A stretch of DNA of 23,788 nt from a virus: positions 1 through 23,788 of IMG/VR virus record IMGVR_UViG_3300040806_001989; one strand, written 5' to 3'. The notes beneath the pieces are model-generated. The model was not told the origin of the DNA, did no database searches, and saw nothing but the letters and a program-made list of their open reading frames with translations. The translations under genes and the position numbers were made by a program. Below are positions 1-7,264 of this stretch, piece after piece (position 1 is the first letter of the stretch; every line of letters starts with the position of its first letter).

Positions 1-116
1 AGATCTAGATTGTGACCTAAAACCAATGTTAGTGATTCTGTGTCAAAGTTTACTGCTTGAGTATTGTTACCAATACTCATAAAGTTCTTCGCACTTACAT
101 TTTTTATAGTAAGCAT
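1..116 (-). CDS. 46: gp46-like recombination endonuclease subunit (SbcC/Rad50 type), N-terminus only
   Basis: Only the first 38 codons lie in the window; the gene continues past the left edge. The translation begins MLTIKNV, then NFMSIGNN, and reaches VNFDTESLTLVLGHNLDL. This is the beta-strand pattern that precedes the Walker A loop in T4 gp46 and the SbcC/Rad50 ATPases; the Walker A itself would lie just outside. Its ATG overlaps the stop of the gp47 gene by one base (TAATG), so the two are probably translationally coupled. In the family, gp46 is the ATPase partner of the gp47 nuclease, and together they resect DNA ends for recombination-dependent replication. Assignment rests on this N-terminal pattern plus the gp47 neighbour; the ATPase core cannot be seen. 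Confidence 0.85.
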   Translation of the reverse strand, partial: MLTIKNVSAKNFMSIGNNTQAVNFDTESLTLVLGHNLD

Positions 117-1132
117 TATACTTCTAACTCTCTGTAAATAGTAATAAGTTTTTGGGTATCAACTAAGTTGCTTTCGATTGTTTCTAATTGTTGTATAACA
201 ATTTGATCTACACTTTCAAACTGTATATCAACACCGTCAAAAATTTCTTCTTCTTCCTTAACAGGTAAAAGTTGTAGTTCTCTTACTCCGTATTTTTCTG
301 CAAATGTTTCTCTAATAAAGTTTGCTTCTTCGTAACTAATACCAATATCAAGTTTTACTCTAGCATGTGTTTGAGCATCAAGTATATCATCTGCTTTATC
401 AAGTAACTCTTTAAGACCTGTCATGACATACTTTGGACATTCTTGCCAATTTACATATACAGGTTCGCTACCCCAATCTAAAAACATGGCACCACGTTCA
501 TTGTCACCAGCATCTGCATAGTTATGTGGGAAAGCATTGCCTATATAATGTATATTGTTTTTGTATTGACGTTTATGAAAGTGACCACTAAACACATATT
601 CGGGGTTACTTAAATCGTTTGCAGTAATACCACCATGATCTGGCATTTCTACCATTGCATTCATTTTAAAGTACGGTAACTCGAAATGTCCAAACATGTA
701 TTTGCAATCTAGTTTGTTTAGTTGTTTGTGCTCATCGCCAACTAACCATGGTATAATTGCAACACCGTCCTCACAGAAATGCTCGTCGATCATTATAAAG
801 TTTGGTAAATCTCTAGCAAATTCAATACTGTTTAAGTCACGTTTTTCTCTGTAATATAAATCATGGTTGCCAGTAATAAAATAGACTTTTTCAAAATTGT
901 CATTTAATTTTTTAAGGTCTTTAATTGTAGCATTCATTGTAGCAATGTTTATACTTGCTCTATGGTGGTGCCAGTCGCCCAAAAAGATACATGTCTCTGC
1001 GTCTCTGGCTTTTGCTTCTGCAATAAACCAATCAACAAAGTCATGACAATCTTTTAAATGTTGTCTACTATTTTGTTTTAAGCCGTAATGTATATCTGTA
1101 AAACATGCGGCCCTTTCAAAAAGGTTTGCCAT
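116..1132 (-). CDS. 47: gp47-like recombination nuclease subunit (SbcD/Mre11 metallophosphoesterase)
   Basis: A 338-aa protein, about the length of T4 gp47. All metallophosphoesterase motifs are present in order: DIH at residues 13-15, GDWHH at 52-56, GNHD at 88-91, GHFE at 148-151 and GHFH at 183-186. These residues bind the two catalytic metal ions. In the family the protein is the nuclease of the gp46/gp47 complex, which trims DNA ends for recombination and replication, and acts in the cytoplasm. The C-terminal third (from about residue 230) is acidic, with EEEE near residue 296, and probably contacts gp46. The ATG lies 6 bases after the gp55 stop, and the stop overlaps the gp46 start as TAATG, so the three genes form one minus-strand operon. 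No missing residues or frameshift are seen. Confidence 0.95.
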   Translation of the reverse strand: MANLFERAACFTDIHYGLKQNSRQHLKDCHDFVDWFIAEAKARDAETCIFLGDWHHHRASINIATMNATIKDLKKLNDNFEKVYFITGNHDLYYREKRDLNSIEFARDLPNFIMIDEHFCEDGVAIIPWLVGDEHKQLNKLDCKYMFGHFELPYFKMNAMVEMPDHGGITANDLSNPEYVFSGHFHKRQYKNNIHYIGNAFPHNYADAGDNERGAMFLDWGSEPVYVNWQECPKYVMTGLKELLDKADDILDAQTHARVKLDIGISYEEANFIRETFAEKYGVRELQLLPVKEEEEIFDGVDIQFESVDQIVIQQLETIESNLVDTQKLITIYRELEV

Positions 1133-1138
1133 ATAAGA

Positions 1139-2005
1139 TTACTCTTGTGGTGAAGTTTCTAGTTCGGTCTGTGCTTCTTCTCTAGCGGCCTTTATTTCGT
1201 TTTCGTACTGAATCTGTCTACCATAACTTGGTAAGTGTCCGCTTTCAATAAGAATGTCATCACGTATTGATTGATTTCTTTTTTCTAAATTTAGAACTCT
1301 TGTAAAACTGTTATTCACTGTTGCAGTATAATAAGCAAATGGGTTATCTGATTTTGCTTCATTGAACTGCAATCCAACCTGAGCAAGTTGTACTAATGCT
1401 TGTCCACGCATTTCATCAACATAAGTGTAACCTCTCCAGTTACCTCTTTGACTGTAACGTTCAACAAGTTTCATAAACATTCTGCCAAGTTCATTTGTAA
1501 TCTGCCCATGTTCACAATTAAACTGACCGTTACTTAAACTACCTTCCCAATGACTTCTAGCAACTTCTCTAGGATTGATACCATTACTATCAAGTATATA
1601 ATGCTTGAATGGTGGGAAGTTTACTTTTGCTTTTGTGTCAGCAAGAGTTTTAGTAGTTTTCTTTCTTCCAGGTTCATCAGGAATATGCTCATATGTCATT
1701 ACCCTAAACACTAATTCATCTACAGGAATAGTGTCAGGATCAACTGCAAAGTCCTTTTGTTTTGGCTTTTTCTCCCAGTCTCCTTTTGCTACTGCGGCTT
1801 GATAAGCAGTTGATTGCATTTTAGAAACACGGTTTAATTGTGCCTGTTTAATTGTTCCTTTGTTGATTTTTTTAACATCATCAACAATGATGTCTACATT
1901 TAAGTATCTGTCATCTTGAATGTAGCAATAAGTCATCTTACTTTTATGTATTTCTTTTAGTAGATCTTTATTGTTTAAATAATTCTGTTTCTTAGCCTGT
2001 ACCAT
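1139..2005 (-). CDS. 55: gp55-like sigma factor for late transcription, with large N-terminal insertion
   Basis: A 288-aa protein. The C-terminal part, about residues 168-250, matches the T4/cyanophage gp55 pattern: a helix with GRMFMKL (174-180), a YTYVDEMRGQAL segment (193-204), and the diagnostic NPFAYYT (221-227) followed by a basic helix ending in LEKRNQ. This resembles sigma region 2. The first 20 residues (NYLNNKDLL) also resemble gp55 N-termini. Between them lie about 140 residues with no recognised domain, making the protein roughly 100 residues longer than T4 gp55 (185 aa). In the family, gp55 replaces the host sigma factor and directs RNA polymerase to TATAAATA-type late promoters. 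The start is fixed by AGGAG at 2011-2015, five bases before the ATG. A near-consensus host promoter lies upstream, fitting a gene needed before late transcription. It is the first gene of the 55-47-46 operon. Confidence 0.88.
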   Translation of the reverse strand: MVQAKKQNYLNNKDLLKEIHKSKMTYCYIQDDRYLNVDIIVDDVKKINKGTIKQAQLNRVSKMQSTAYQAAVAKGDWEKKPKQKDFAVDPDTIPVDELVFRVMTYEHIPDEPGRKKTTKTLADTKAKVNFPPFKHYILDSNGINPREVARSHWEGSLSNGQFNCEHGQITNELGRMFMKLVERYSQRGNWRGYTYVDEMRGQALVQLAQVGLQFNEAKSDNPFAYYTATVNNSFTRVLNLEKRNQSIRDDILIESGHLPSYGRQIQYENEIKAAREEAQTELETSPQE

Positions 2006-2010
2006 GTAAT

Positions 2011-2015
2011 CTCCT
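2011..2015 (-). promoter_or_regulatory. Ribosome binding site of the gp55-like gene
   Basis: AGGAG on the minus strand, five bases upstream of the ATG at 2005. It is one of the few strong Shine-Dalgarno sequences in the window and decides the gp55 start. Confidence 0.8.
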
Positions 2016-2028
2016 TTACTGATAACGC

Positions 2029-2057
2029 ATTATAATACATTATTTTGTAAAAGTCAA
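2029..2057 (-). promoter_or_regulatory. Host sigma70-type promoter for the 55-47-46 operon
   Basis: On the minus strand TTGACT (2057-2052) is followed after exactly 17 bases by TATAAT (2034-2029). The match is 5/6 at -35 and 6/6 at -10 with optimal spacing. Initiation is expected about 7 bases after the -10, near 2022, just ahead of the AGGAG of gp55. This would let unmodified host polymerase make the late sigma factor, consistent with early or middle expression. Function is inferred from consensus only. Confidence 0.8.
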
Positions 2058-2086
2058 CGTTTTTTTTAAAAATTAAAACTCGTTAT

Positions 2087-2094
2087 TATTTATC
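2087..2094 (-). promoter_or_regulatory. Possible minus-strand late-promoter box toward gp55
   Basis: GATAAATA read on the minus strand, the mirror arm of the inverted repeat. If used, it would give late transcription of the 55-47-46 operon from about 80 bases upstream of the gp55 start, in addition to the sigma70-type promoter. It could equally be only half of a symmetric binding site; no independent evidence separates the two. Confidence 0.4.
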
Positions 2095-2096
2095 GT

Positions 2097-2104
2097 GATA
2101 AATA
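2097..2104 (+). promoter_or_regulatory. T4-type late promoter for the gp48-gp5 operon
   Basis: GATAAATA differs from the T4 late consensus TATAAATA at one base. T4 late promoters start 5-7 bases after the box, so transcripts should begin near 2110, immediately before AGGAG (2111-2115) and the gp48 ATG at 2121. No -35-like element is needed for gp55-dependent promoters. The presence of a gp55 gene next door supports the reading. Confidence 0.8.
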
Positions 2105-2110
2105 TAACAC

Positions 2111-2115
2111 AGGAG
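2111..2115 (+). promoter_or_regulatory. Ribosome binding site of the gp48-like gene
   Basis: AGGAG five bases before the ATG at 2121. It would sit at the extreme 5' end of a transcript begun from the late box at 2097-2104. Confidence 0.75.
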
Positions 2116-2120
2116 CAATT

Positions 2121-2852
2121 ATGGCAGGCGAAACAGAATTTAATCAAGAGACGCAAACACCGGACAATCCGTTTGACTCGTTGATAAGCAGAACAGACTC
2201 TACTACGTTTAAAGACGTAGATTGGAGGGCAAGAATACGGCCAAAACGTGGCGGTGAGAAGTTTGCCTATGGATTAGTGGATTCAAAAGGCGAAGAACAA
2301 AAAGACAGCATACTTAAACCTTTACAAGATAGAGGTGGTATAGTCTATCCGTTTACACCAGATATATTTTTGCAAGCCTCAGTAGATTATAACGAAGCAC
2401 AACAACACGGTTCAAACTATCCGTTTTATACATTTATAAGTTCTAGACCAACTACACTACCTATCACAGGTGTATTTACAGCAAACACAATAGAAGAAGG
2501 ACAATATATGTTAGCAGTATTTCATTTCTTAAGAAGTGTAACTAAAGCATATTACGGTGATGCGGCTGTAACAGGTGGATACTACGGAACACCACCTCCA
2601 GTATTATTATTTGAATACCTAGGAGAATTTGGATTTAACAAATTGCCAGTAATTATTAGAAACTACAACTTCCAATTACCAGCAGATGTTGATTATGTTC
2701 CAGTAAAATTTAAAGGCACAACTACCATGATGCCAACCGAAACAAGTGTTATGATTGAATTAGCACCACAGTACACATACAGAAAAACAAGAAAAAGGTT
2801 TGATCTTAATGCATTTACAAGCGGCAAGCAGTACAATCAAGGATTTATTTAA
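2121..2852 (+). CDS. 48: gp48-like baseplate tail-tube cap protein
   Basis: A 243-aa protein resembling the gp48 group of marine T4-like phages. The clearest conserved part is the central AVFHFLRSVTKAYYGD (about residues 134-149), then GTPPPVLLFEYLGEF and a hydrophobic stretch ending in PADVDYVPVKF. The C-terminus has the family-like LAPQYTYRK (215-223) and ends QGFI. In T4, gp48 sits on the baseplate hub and, with gp54, nucleates polymerisation of the tail tube. It is the first gene of a late operon, has a strong AGGAG and a late promoter directly upstream, and its TAA overlaps the gp53 ATG by one base (TAATG). A gp54-like role is the main alternative, since the two proteins are related in function and position. 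Confidence 0.75.
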   Translation: MAGETEFNQETQTPDNPFDSLISRTDSTTFKDVDWRARIRPKRGGEKFAYGLVDSKGEEQKDSILKPLQDRGGIVYPFTPDIFLQASVDYNEAQQHGSNYPFYTFISSRPTTLPITGVFTANTIEEGQYMLAVFHFLRSVTKAYYGDAAVTGGYYGTPPPVLLFEYLGEFGFNKLPVIIRNYNFQLPADVDYVPVKFKGTTTMMPTETSVMIELAPQYTYRKTRKRFDLNAFTSGKQYNQGFI

Positions 2853-3148
2853 TGGCAAGTTTTCATGACAATCACAGTTTTTTGAAAAAAGCAGACGTAA
2901 ACAAGTTCTATCTGGGGATGAATAATCTACCTAAGATTCCAAAAAGTACTGCTGATCGACTCTATGCAATAGAATCTCGATATGAAAATAGACCGGATTT
3001 ATTAGCACATGAATTATATGGAACTGTAAAGTTGTGGTGGGTTTTTGCACTAAGAAACCCAGATGTAATCATCGACCCGTTGACAGATTTTGCATCCGGT
3101 ACAAAAATTTATATTCCTCCAAGAGAAACTATTGATAGAGTATTGTAA
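2852..3148 (+). CDS. 53: gp53-like baseplate wedge protein
   Basis: A 98-aa protein matching the conserved half of T4 gp53. It contains SRYENRPDLLAHELYG, then KLWWVFALRNPDVIIDPLTDF and GTKIYIPPRE near the end. The WWVFALRNP block followed by a short TKIYIPP strand resembles the LysM-like fold seen in wedge and tail-hub proteins. It is shorter than T4 gp53 (196 aa); the missing part is mainly N-terminal, as in other marine relatives. In the family it joins gp6, gp7, gp8, gp10 and gp25 in the baseplate wedge and is needed for hub-wedge assembly. It is coupled by TAATG overlaps to both neighbours. Confidence 0.9.
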   Translation: MASFHDNHSFLKKADVNKFYLGMNNLPKIPKSTADRLYAIESRYENRPDLLAHELYGTVKLWWVFALRNPDVIIDPLTDFASGTKIYIPPRETIDRVL

Positions 3149-5535
3149 TGACAGATAAAAATCCTAATCAATCTCAAGTAGAAAAAGAAGATAGATATCT
3201 TGGCAAAGTACAAGGTAATATTCTTGATGCTTATCAAAATTCTACTTACACATTAAAACTTTATATGATTCCCGACCTCACATCAGACGGGGGTGGATAT
3301 CTCAAAAAAGCAAAATCAGCCGAACCTCAAAATACAGTCATCATTGCACAGACTAGTGTAACAGGTGTACAAATTGATGACTTATCAATTGACATTAAAA
3401 AAGGAGCCAGTGGTGCTTTTGCCACATCGGCACAGTTTACACTAATACAACCTGGTGCCGCAGATTTATTAGACCAAATACAGGCCGCTAAAAAACATTT
3501 AGGAATTCAAGCAGGTGTTTTTGCACCAGTACCTTTATTTTTAGAAATAAATTTTAAAGGTTATAAAGAAGATTTAGATGATTTAGAAGGTGGCGGCGAA
3601 ATAGAAACACAAATAGCAGGACCATACATTTACGAATGTCATATTGCCACTGTTGATGTTTCTATTACAGATGCTGGTAGTACATATGACTTTTTTGTAA
3701 CTATTGGTGATGACGAATCATGGACTGACAAATATTATACATTACCTGCAGACACATCATTTACAGGTGATACCATTACAGAATGTTTTGACAGTTTAAC
3801 AGAAGCAATCGAAAACTATACAAAGAATAATAAAAAAGAAGAACTTGTCAGTGATGAAATTGTTTTTGATTTAAGTCAACTAAAAGAAGTGCTAGGTGAT
3901 GACAGTATAAAATATAGTAACTACAAAGATGCCGAACAATTAAACAGATTGATGAATGCAGAATCGTATGGCATAAAATCACGTGAAGAATTTGAAAAAA
4001 TGTTAGAAGACTCGCCAGAAAGTTTAGATGGTGGTATAGAAGCCACCGGTGGCTTTTGGAGAAGAGATAGAATACAAGTACCAGAAGGAACAAACTTTCA
4101 CAGAATATTATCAACTATGCTAGTAATGAACGAAGCATTCTTAGATAAGTCATCTAGGAAAAAAGGAGGATTAGACAATCCTGTTATTGACGAGCATGGC
4201 TTAGATTTAAATCAAACATTTACATATTGGTATAAAATGACTGCTGATATGGAATATATAGAAAATGGTTATGATGCAAGACGTAATGCTTATGCTCGAA
4301 GAGTTACATACAAGCCTATAATATATAAGACCGCTGATCAAGACAATAATTTATCGCAGAGCGAATTCAAACTGTCTAAAGAAAACGTTACAAAACGTGT
4401 GAACGAATTACTAATTAAAAAAGCATATCATTATTTGTACACTGGACTCAACGACCAAATACTTAGTGCAGATATATCATATAAAGCAGGTCAAGTATTA
4501 TTGGCCGCACCAGGTGGAGGTTATCTGGGTGATGCTTCATCAAGTCCAAATGCACCTGGTAGTCCTTCAACAGATGGAGATAATGAAGGGAAAGAACGAC
4601 AAGCAAAAACAGATGCGGCTGTAGAAGATCCTACACAAATTGCTAAAAAATTAAAAGACGATGATCAATACTTTGATAAAATTGCTGATAGATTGAATCT
4701 AACAGAAGACGAGAAAAAGAATTTAAGAAAAGACAAAGAACAAAGAAATAGATTAGCACAAACTATAAACTATTTACAAAGTGGTGGACAGAATCCTACA
4801 GATTATTATCAAACAGCGGCTTCCGATAACAATGCAGATACTACACCTACAAATGATTTTGATGGTACATATAAACCAGAACCAAGTGGATTCATTTATA
4901 GTGCTGAACTAATGCACGATGCAGGTGGTAGCCCAACTGTCATTGGCGAACTAACAGATCAACAAGTCACTAACTCACTAGCAAATGCTCTCAAAGGCGA
5001 TGAAGCAGATGTGGGTCCTTTGCCAGGTATGGTGTATGACCACAATGTTATTGTGAATAATTCAAACACCAGTGATGGCGGTGCTAAAGGCACATTGTTT
5101 GGATACATGTATCAAAACGTAAACGATGCAAGTATACTGGTAGACCTTGGGTTAAAAGTTAGAGGAGATCCTTGGTATTTAGGGCCACCAGAAGTAGAAC
5201 CAAAGTCACCAAAGTTAGTTAAAAAAGCAAATGAGGAAGAAGAAAATTCCACAGATCAATACATAGTATACAATAGAAGTGATAATTACTTTTTATTCAC
5301 AATGCAAACACCACGTGTTAGAGATCCGAATATTGATGATGAAGACGAAAATAGCGGGTACATGAGTCAACAGGGTACAGCATTCTTTTTAAGTGGGGTG
5401 TACCAAATATTTGGTATAACCGCAAACTTTAGTGGTGGTATGTTTGAAATAGAAACTAATGCTAAAAAACAAACAGCATTGAGTTTAGCAAAACTTGATA
5501 TGACACAGAATTCATATGACGGAGTAGATGACTAA
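3148..5535 (+). CDS. Large tail/baseplate structural protein, probable hub component
   Basis: A 795-aa protein without enzyme motifs. Residues about 30-200 are beta-rich (KLYMIPD, VTGVQIDDLSID, PLFLEINFKGY at 127-137, then YIYECHIATVDVSI), a pattern seen in phage hub proteins upstream of the spike gene. Residues about 225-300 are acidic and helical. From about 350 to 450 another conserved-looking part ends in AYHYLYTGLNDQI. A Gly/Ser/Pro linker follows (450-480), then a charged helical stretch (about 495-545) and a beta-rich C-terminus with DNYFLFTMQTPRVRDPN. It lies between gp53 and gp5, coupled to both by TAATG, the place where a partner of the spike would be expected. A gp27-like hub role is an inference from position and shape; homologues in marine T4-likes are usually annotated only as structural proteins. 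Confidence 0.7.
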   Translation: MTDKNPNQSQVEKEDRYLGKVQGNILDAYQNSTYTLKLYMIPDLTSDGGGYLKKAKSAEPQNTVIIAQTSVTGVQIDDLSIDIKKGASGAFATSAQFTLIQPGAADLLDQIQAAKKHLGIQAGVFAPVPLFLEINFKGYKEDLDDLEGGGEIETQIAGPYIYECHIATVDVSITDAGSTYDFFVTIGDDESWTDKYYTLPADTSFTGDTITECFDSLTEAIENYTKNNKKEELVSDEIVFDLSQLKEVLGDDSIKYSNYKDAEQLNRLMNAESYGIKSREEFEKMLEDSPESLDGGIEATGGFWRRDRIQVPEGTNFHRILSTMLVMNEAFLDKSSRKKGGLDNPVIDEHGLDLNQTFTYWYKMTADMEYIENGYDARRNAYARRVTYKPIIYKTADQDNNLSQSEFKLSKENVTKRVNELLIKKAYHYLYTGLNDQILSADISYKAGQVLLAAPGGGYLGDASSSPNAPGSPSTDGDNEGKERQAKTDAAVEDPTQIAKKLKDDDQYFDKIADRLNLTEDEKKNLRKDKEQRNRLAQTINYLQSGGQNPTDYYQTAASDNNADTTPTNDFDGTYKPEPSGFIYSAELMHDAGGSPTVIGELTDQQVTNSLANALKGDEADVGPLPGMVYDHNVIVNNSNTSDGGAKGTLFGYMYQNVNDASILVDLGLKVRGDPWYLGPPEVEPKSPKLVKKANEEEENSTDQYIVYNRSDNYFLFTMQTPRVRDPNIDDEDENSGYMSQQGTAFFLSGVYQIFGITANFSGGMFEIETNAKKQTALSLAKLDMTQNSYDGVDD

Positions 5536-7073
5536 TGGCTTATAAGGCAGATAGATTTAGAGTAACCAATAAAGGACTTAGAGACAAGTTGCGTGGACAT
5601 GCTGACTTGGACTTTGGTGTGTATATTGGTGAAATTATTGTAAGGCCAAAAGATGCTACACATAGTGGTAGGCTTACAGTTTATATTCCAATGCTAAGTA
5701 AAGACAGAGATGATCCTAACGGATACTACAATGCATATTGGAGTAGTCCGTTTGCTGGTAGCACACACTCAGCAAAAATAGGACAAGATAAACAAGTATA
5801 CGGTTTTCATGATACACAAAAAACATATGGTATGTGGATGGTACCACCTGATCCAGGTAACTTTGTGTTAGTATGTTTTGCCGATGGTAAAAGAAAATTT
5901 CCAGTTGTAATAAGTTGTCTATATCCTGATCAACTACAACATATGGTTCCGGGTAATGCGGCCGGTCCTGCATACGGTACTGACATAAAAGTTCCGGTTG
6001 CAGAAAAAAACAGAAATGAAGAATCTGTTAGTCATAGCATAAATGCAAAAAGACCTATAAACCCTTATGTAACAAAAGCAATTTTAGAACAAGGTTTAAT
6101 ACATGATTCAGTTAGAGGAATCAGTGTATCTTCTGCAAGGCGCGAATCACCAAGTCAAGTATTTGGAATACTCACTCCTGGTCCAGAAGTAGAAAATAAA
6201 AGAACTAGTAAAAAAGATAATACTCACAGAGAACCAGGACATAGCATTGTTCTAGATGATGGTGATATAGAAGGTGAAAGCAAGAATGTTAGAATTAGAA
6301 CTGGAGGAGGACATCAAATATTACTTGATGATACATCTGGTGACATTTATATTATAAACAAAAAAGGAACTGCTTGGATAGAGATGTCAGATGCAGGAGA
6401 TATAAATGTCTATGCTGAAAGAGATTTTAATATGAGAGCAAAAGGCAATGTGAATATTAGATCTGATAAAAATTTAAATTTAGAAGCAAATTCTTCAATA
6501 TATGTACAAGCCGGAGAATATGAAAGTGCAGACCAAATTTTAGACGTTGACGGTAATCCAAAAGGAAACTTTAGTCTCAACATAAGCAATCAAACAAACT
6601 GGTTAAACAAAAAAGACTTTGTATTACAAACAGATAGTACTGGTGCAATTCATCTTACATCTCAAACAAAAATACATCAAACTGCAATCGGTGACATTGA
6701 AACAACATCAGATGGTAAACTTAAAGTTTATGGTTCTAGTGGAGTTGATATTAAATCTGGATCAACTATAAACTCACAAGCAAGTGGTAGAAATAATGTA
6801 CTTGGTTCTAGTGTACATTTAAATGATGGTGGTACTGCGGAACAGGCACAAAAAGGCAAAGTTGCAACACCACATGTTGTAAATCAATTCGTGGATCAAC
6901 CAATCGAAAAACCTATTTGGGAATATCCAGAAAATCCAGACGAGGTAGATGAGAATACCGATCCAATGCCTACACAAGGTAAAAGGGATGGTGTTAGAGA
7001 CACAATAAAAAGTTTATTGCGTTTGATTACTACTAGAGAACCTTGGGAATATCGTCCCAAAGACGACAACTAA
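5535..7073 (+). CDS. 5: gp5-like baseplate central spike protein without lysozyme domain
   Basis: A 512-aa protein. Residues about 27-135 form an OB-fold-like barrel typical of gp5/VgrG/gpV spikes (GVYIGEIIVRPKD, then GRLTVYIP, and MVPPDPGNFVLVCFADG). Residues about 240-440 are a repetitive beta-helix: GGGHQILLDDTSGDIYI, AWIEMSDAGDINVYAER, and short alternating strands around MRAKGNVNIRSDKNLNLEA. T4 gp5 carries a lysozyme domain between these parts; here the corresponding stretch (about 136-240) is a low-complexity polar linker with no glycosidase motif. The protein should form the trimeric needle under the tail tube and pierce the membrane. The C-terminus (about 450-512) is Pro/Glu/Arg-rich and may hold an accessory tip. 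The TAA overlaps head to head with the stop of a minus-strand gene, so no terminator separates them. Confidence 0.85.
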   Translation: MAYKADRFRVTNKGLRDKLRGHADLDFGVYIGEIIVRPKDATHSGRLTVYIPMLSKDRDDPNGYYNAYWSSPFAGSTHSAKIGQDKQVYGFHDTQKTYGMWMVPPDPGNFVLVCFADGKRKFPVVISCLYPDQLQHMVPGNAAGPAYGTDIKVPVAEKNRNEESVSHSINAKRPINPYVTKAILEQGLIHDSVRGISVSSARRESPSQVFGILTPGPEVENKRTSKKDNTHREPGHSIVLDDGDIEGESKNVRIRTGGGHQILLDDTSGDIYIINKKGTAWIEMSDAGDINVYAERDFNMRAKGNVNIRSDKNLNLEANSSIYVQAGEYESADQILDVDGNPKGNFSLNISNQTNWLNKKDFVLQTDSTGAIHLTSQTKIHQTAIGDIETTSDGKLKVYGSSGVDIKSGSTINSQASGRNNVLGSSVHLNDGGTAEQAQKGKVATPHVVNQFVDQPIEKPIWEYPENPDEVDENTDPMPTQGKRDGVRDTIKSLLRLITTREPWEYRPKDDN

Positions 7074-7264
7074 GCAATTAGTGTAGTGGTTTTTTCTGCT
7101 AATCTCTTATAAGCATTATATTTTTGCTCTTCGAGATCTTTGATATTATGTTGCAATAGTTTAACAAGTGTTTCAAGCTCAACAATTTGTTTCTTTTGCT
7201 CACATACAATTATTCTGAGTTCTTCCTCTAGTGTATTATTTAAAGTTACGTTTTGCTTACTCAT
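7070..7264 (-). CDS. Small coiled-coil protein of unknown function
   Basis: A 64-aa protein that I do not recognise. Residues about 10-55 are a continuous charged helix with heptad-like hydrophobic spacing (LEEELRIIV, IVELETLVKLL, IKDLEEQ), so a coiled coil is likely. There is no signal peptide or membrane segment. The ATG overlaps the last 8 bases of the hydrolase gene (ATGAGTAA), implying translational coupling. At its end the TAG at 7070-7072 overlaps the gp5 TAA on the other strand. The tight overlap and unbroken codons support a real gene; function is unknown. Confidence 0.65.
   Translation of the reverse strand: MSKQNVTLNNTLEEELRIIVCEQKKQIVELETLVKLLQHNIKDLEEQKYNAYKRLAEKTTTLIA

Larger units (their letters stand above)
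2087..2104. repeat. 18-bp inverted repeat presenting late-promoter boxes on both strands
   Basis: TATTTATC (2087-2094), a 2-base spacer GT, then GATAAATA (2097-2104): perfect 8-bp arms. Because each arm reads GATAAATA on its own strand, the element can be a pair of divergent late promoters or an operator overlapping the plus-strand late promoter. It lies between the gp55 and gp48 genes, which diverge from here. Confidence 0.75.

Noticed and set aside
1605-1802. 65-aa plus-strand open frame inside the gp55-like gene
   Set aside because: It lies wholly antisense to a clear gp55 reading frame, has no ribosome binding site, and its translation resembles no protein.
4040-4057. Palindrome plus T run as an intrinsic terminator
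   Set aside because: Only four T residues follow and it lies deep inside an essential-looking late gene, so termination there would be harmful.
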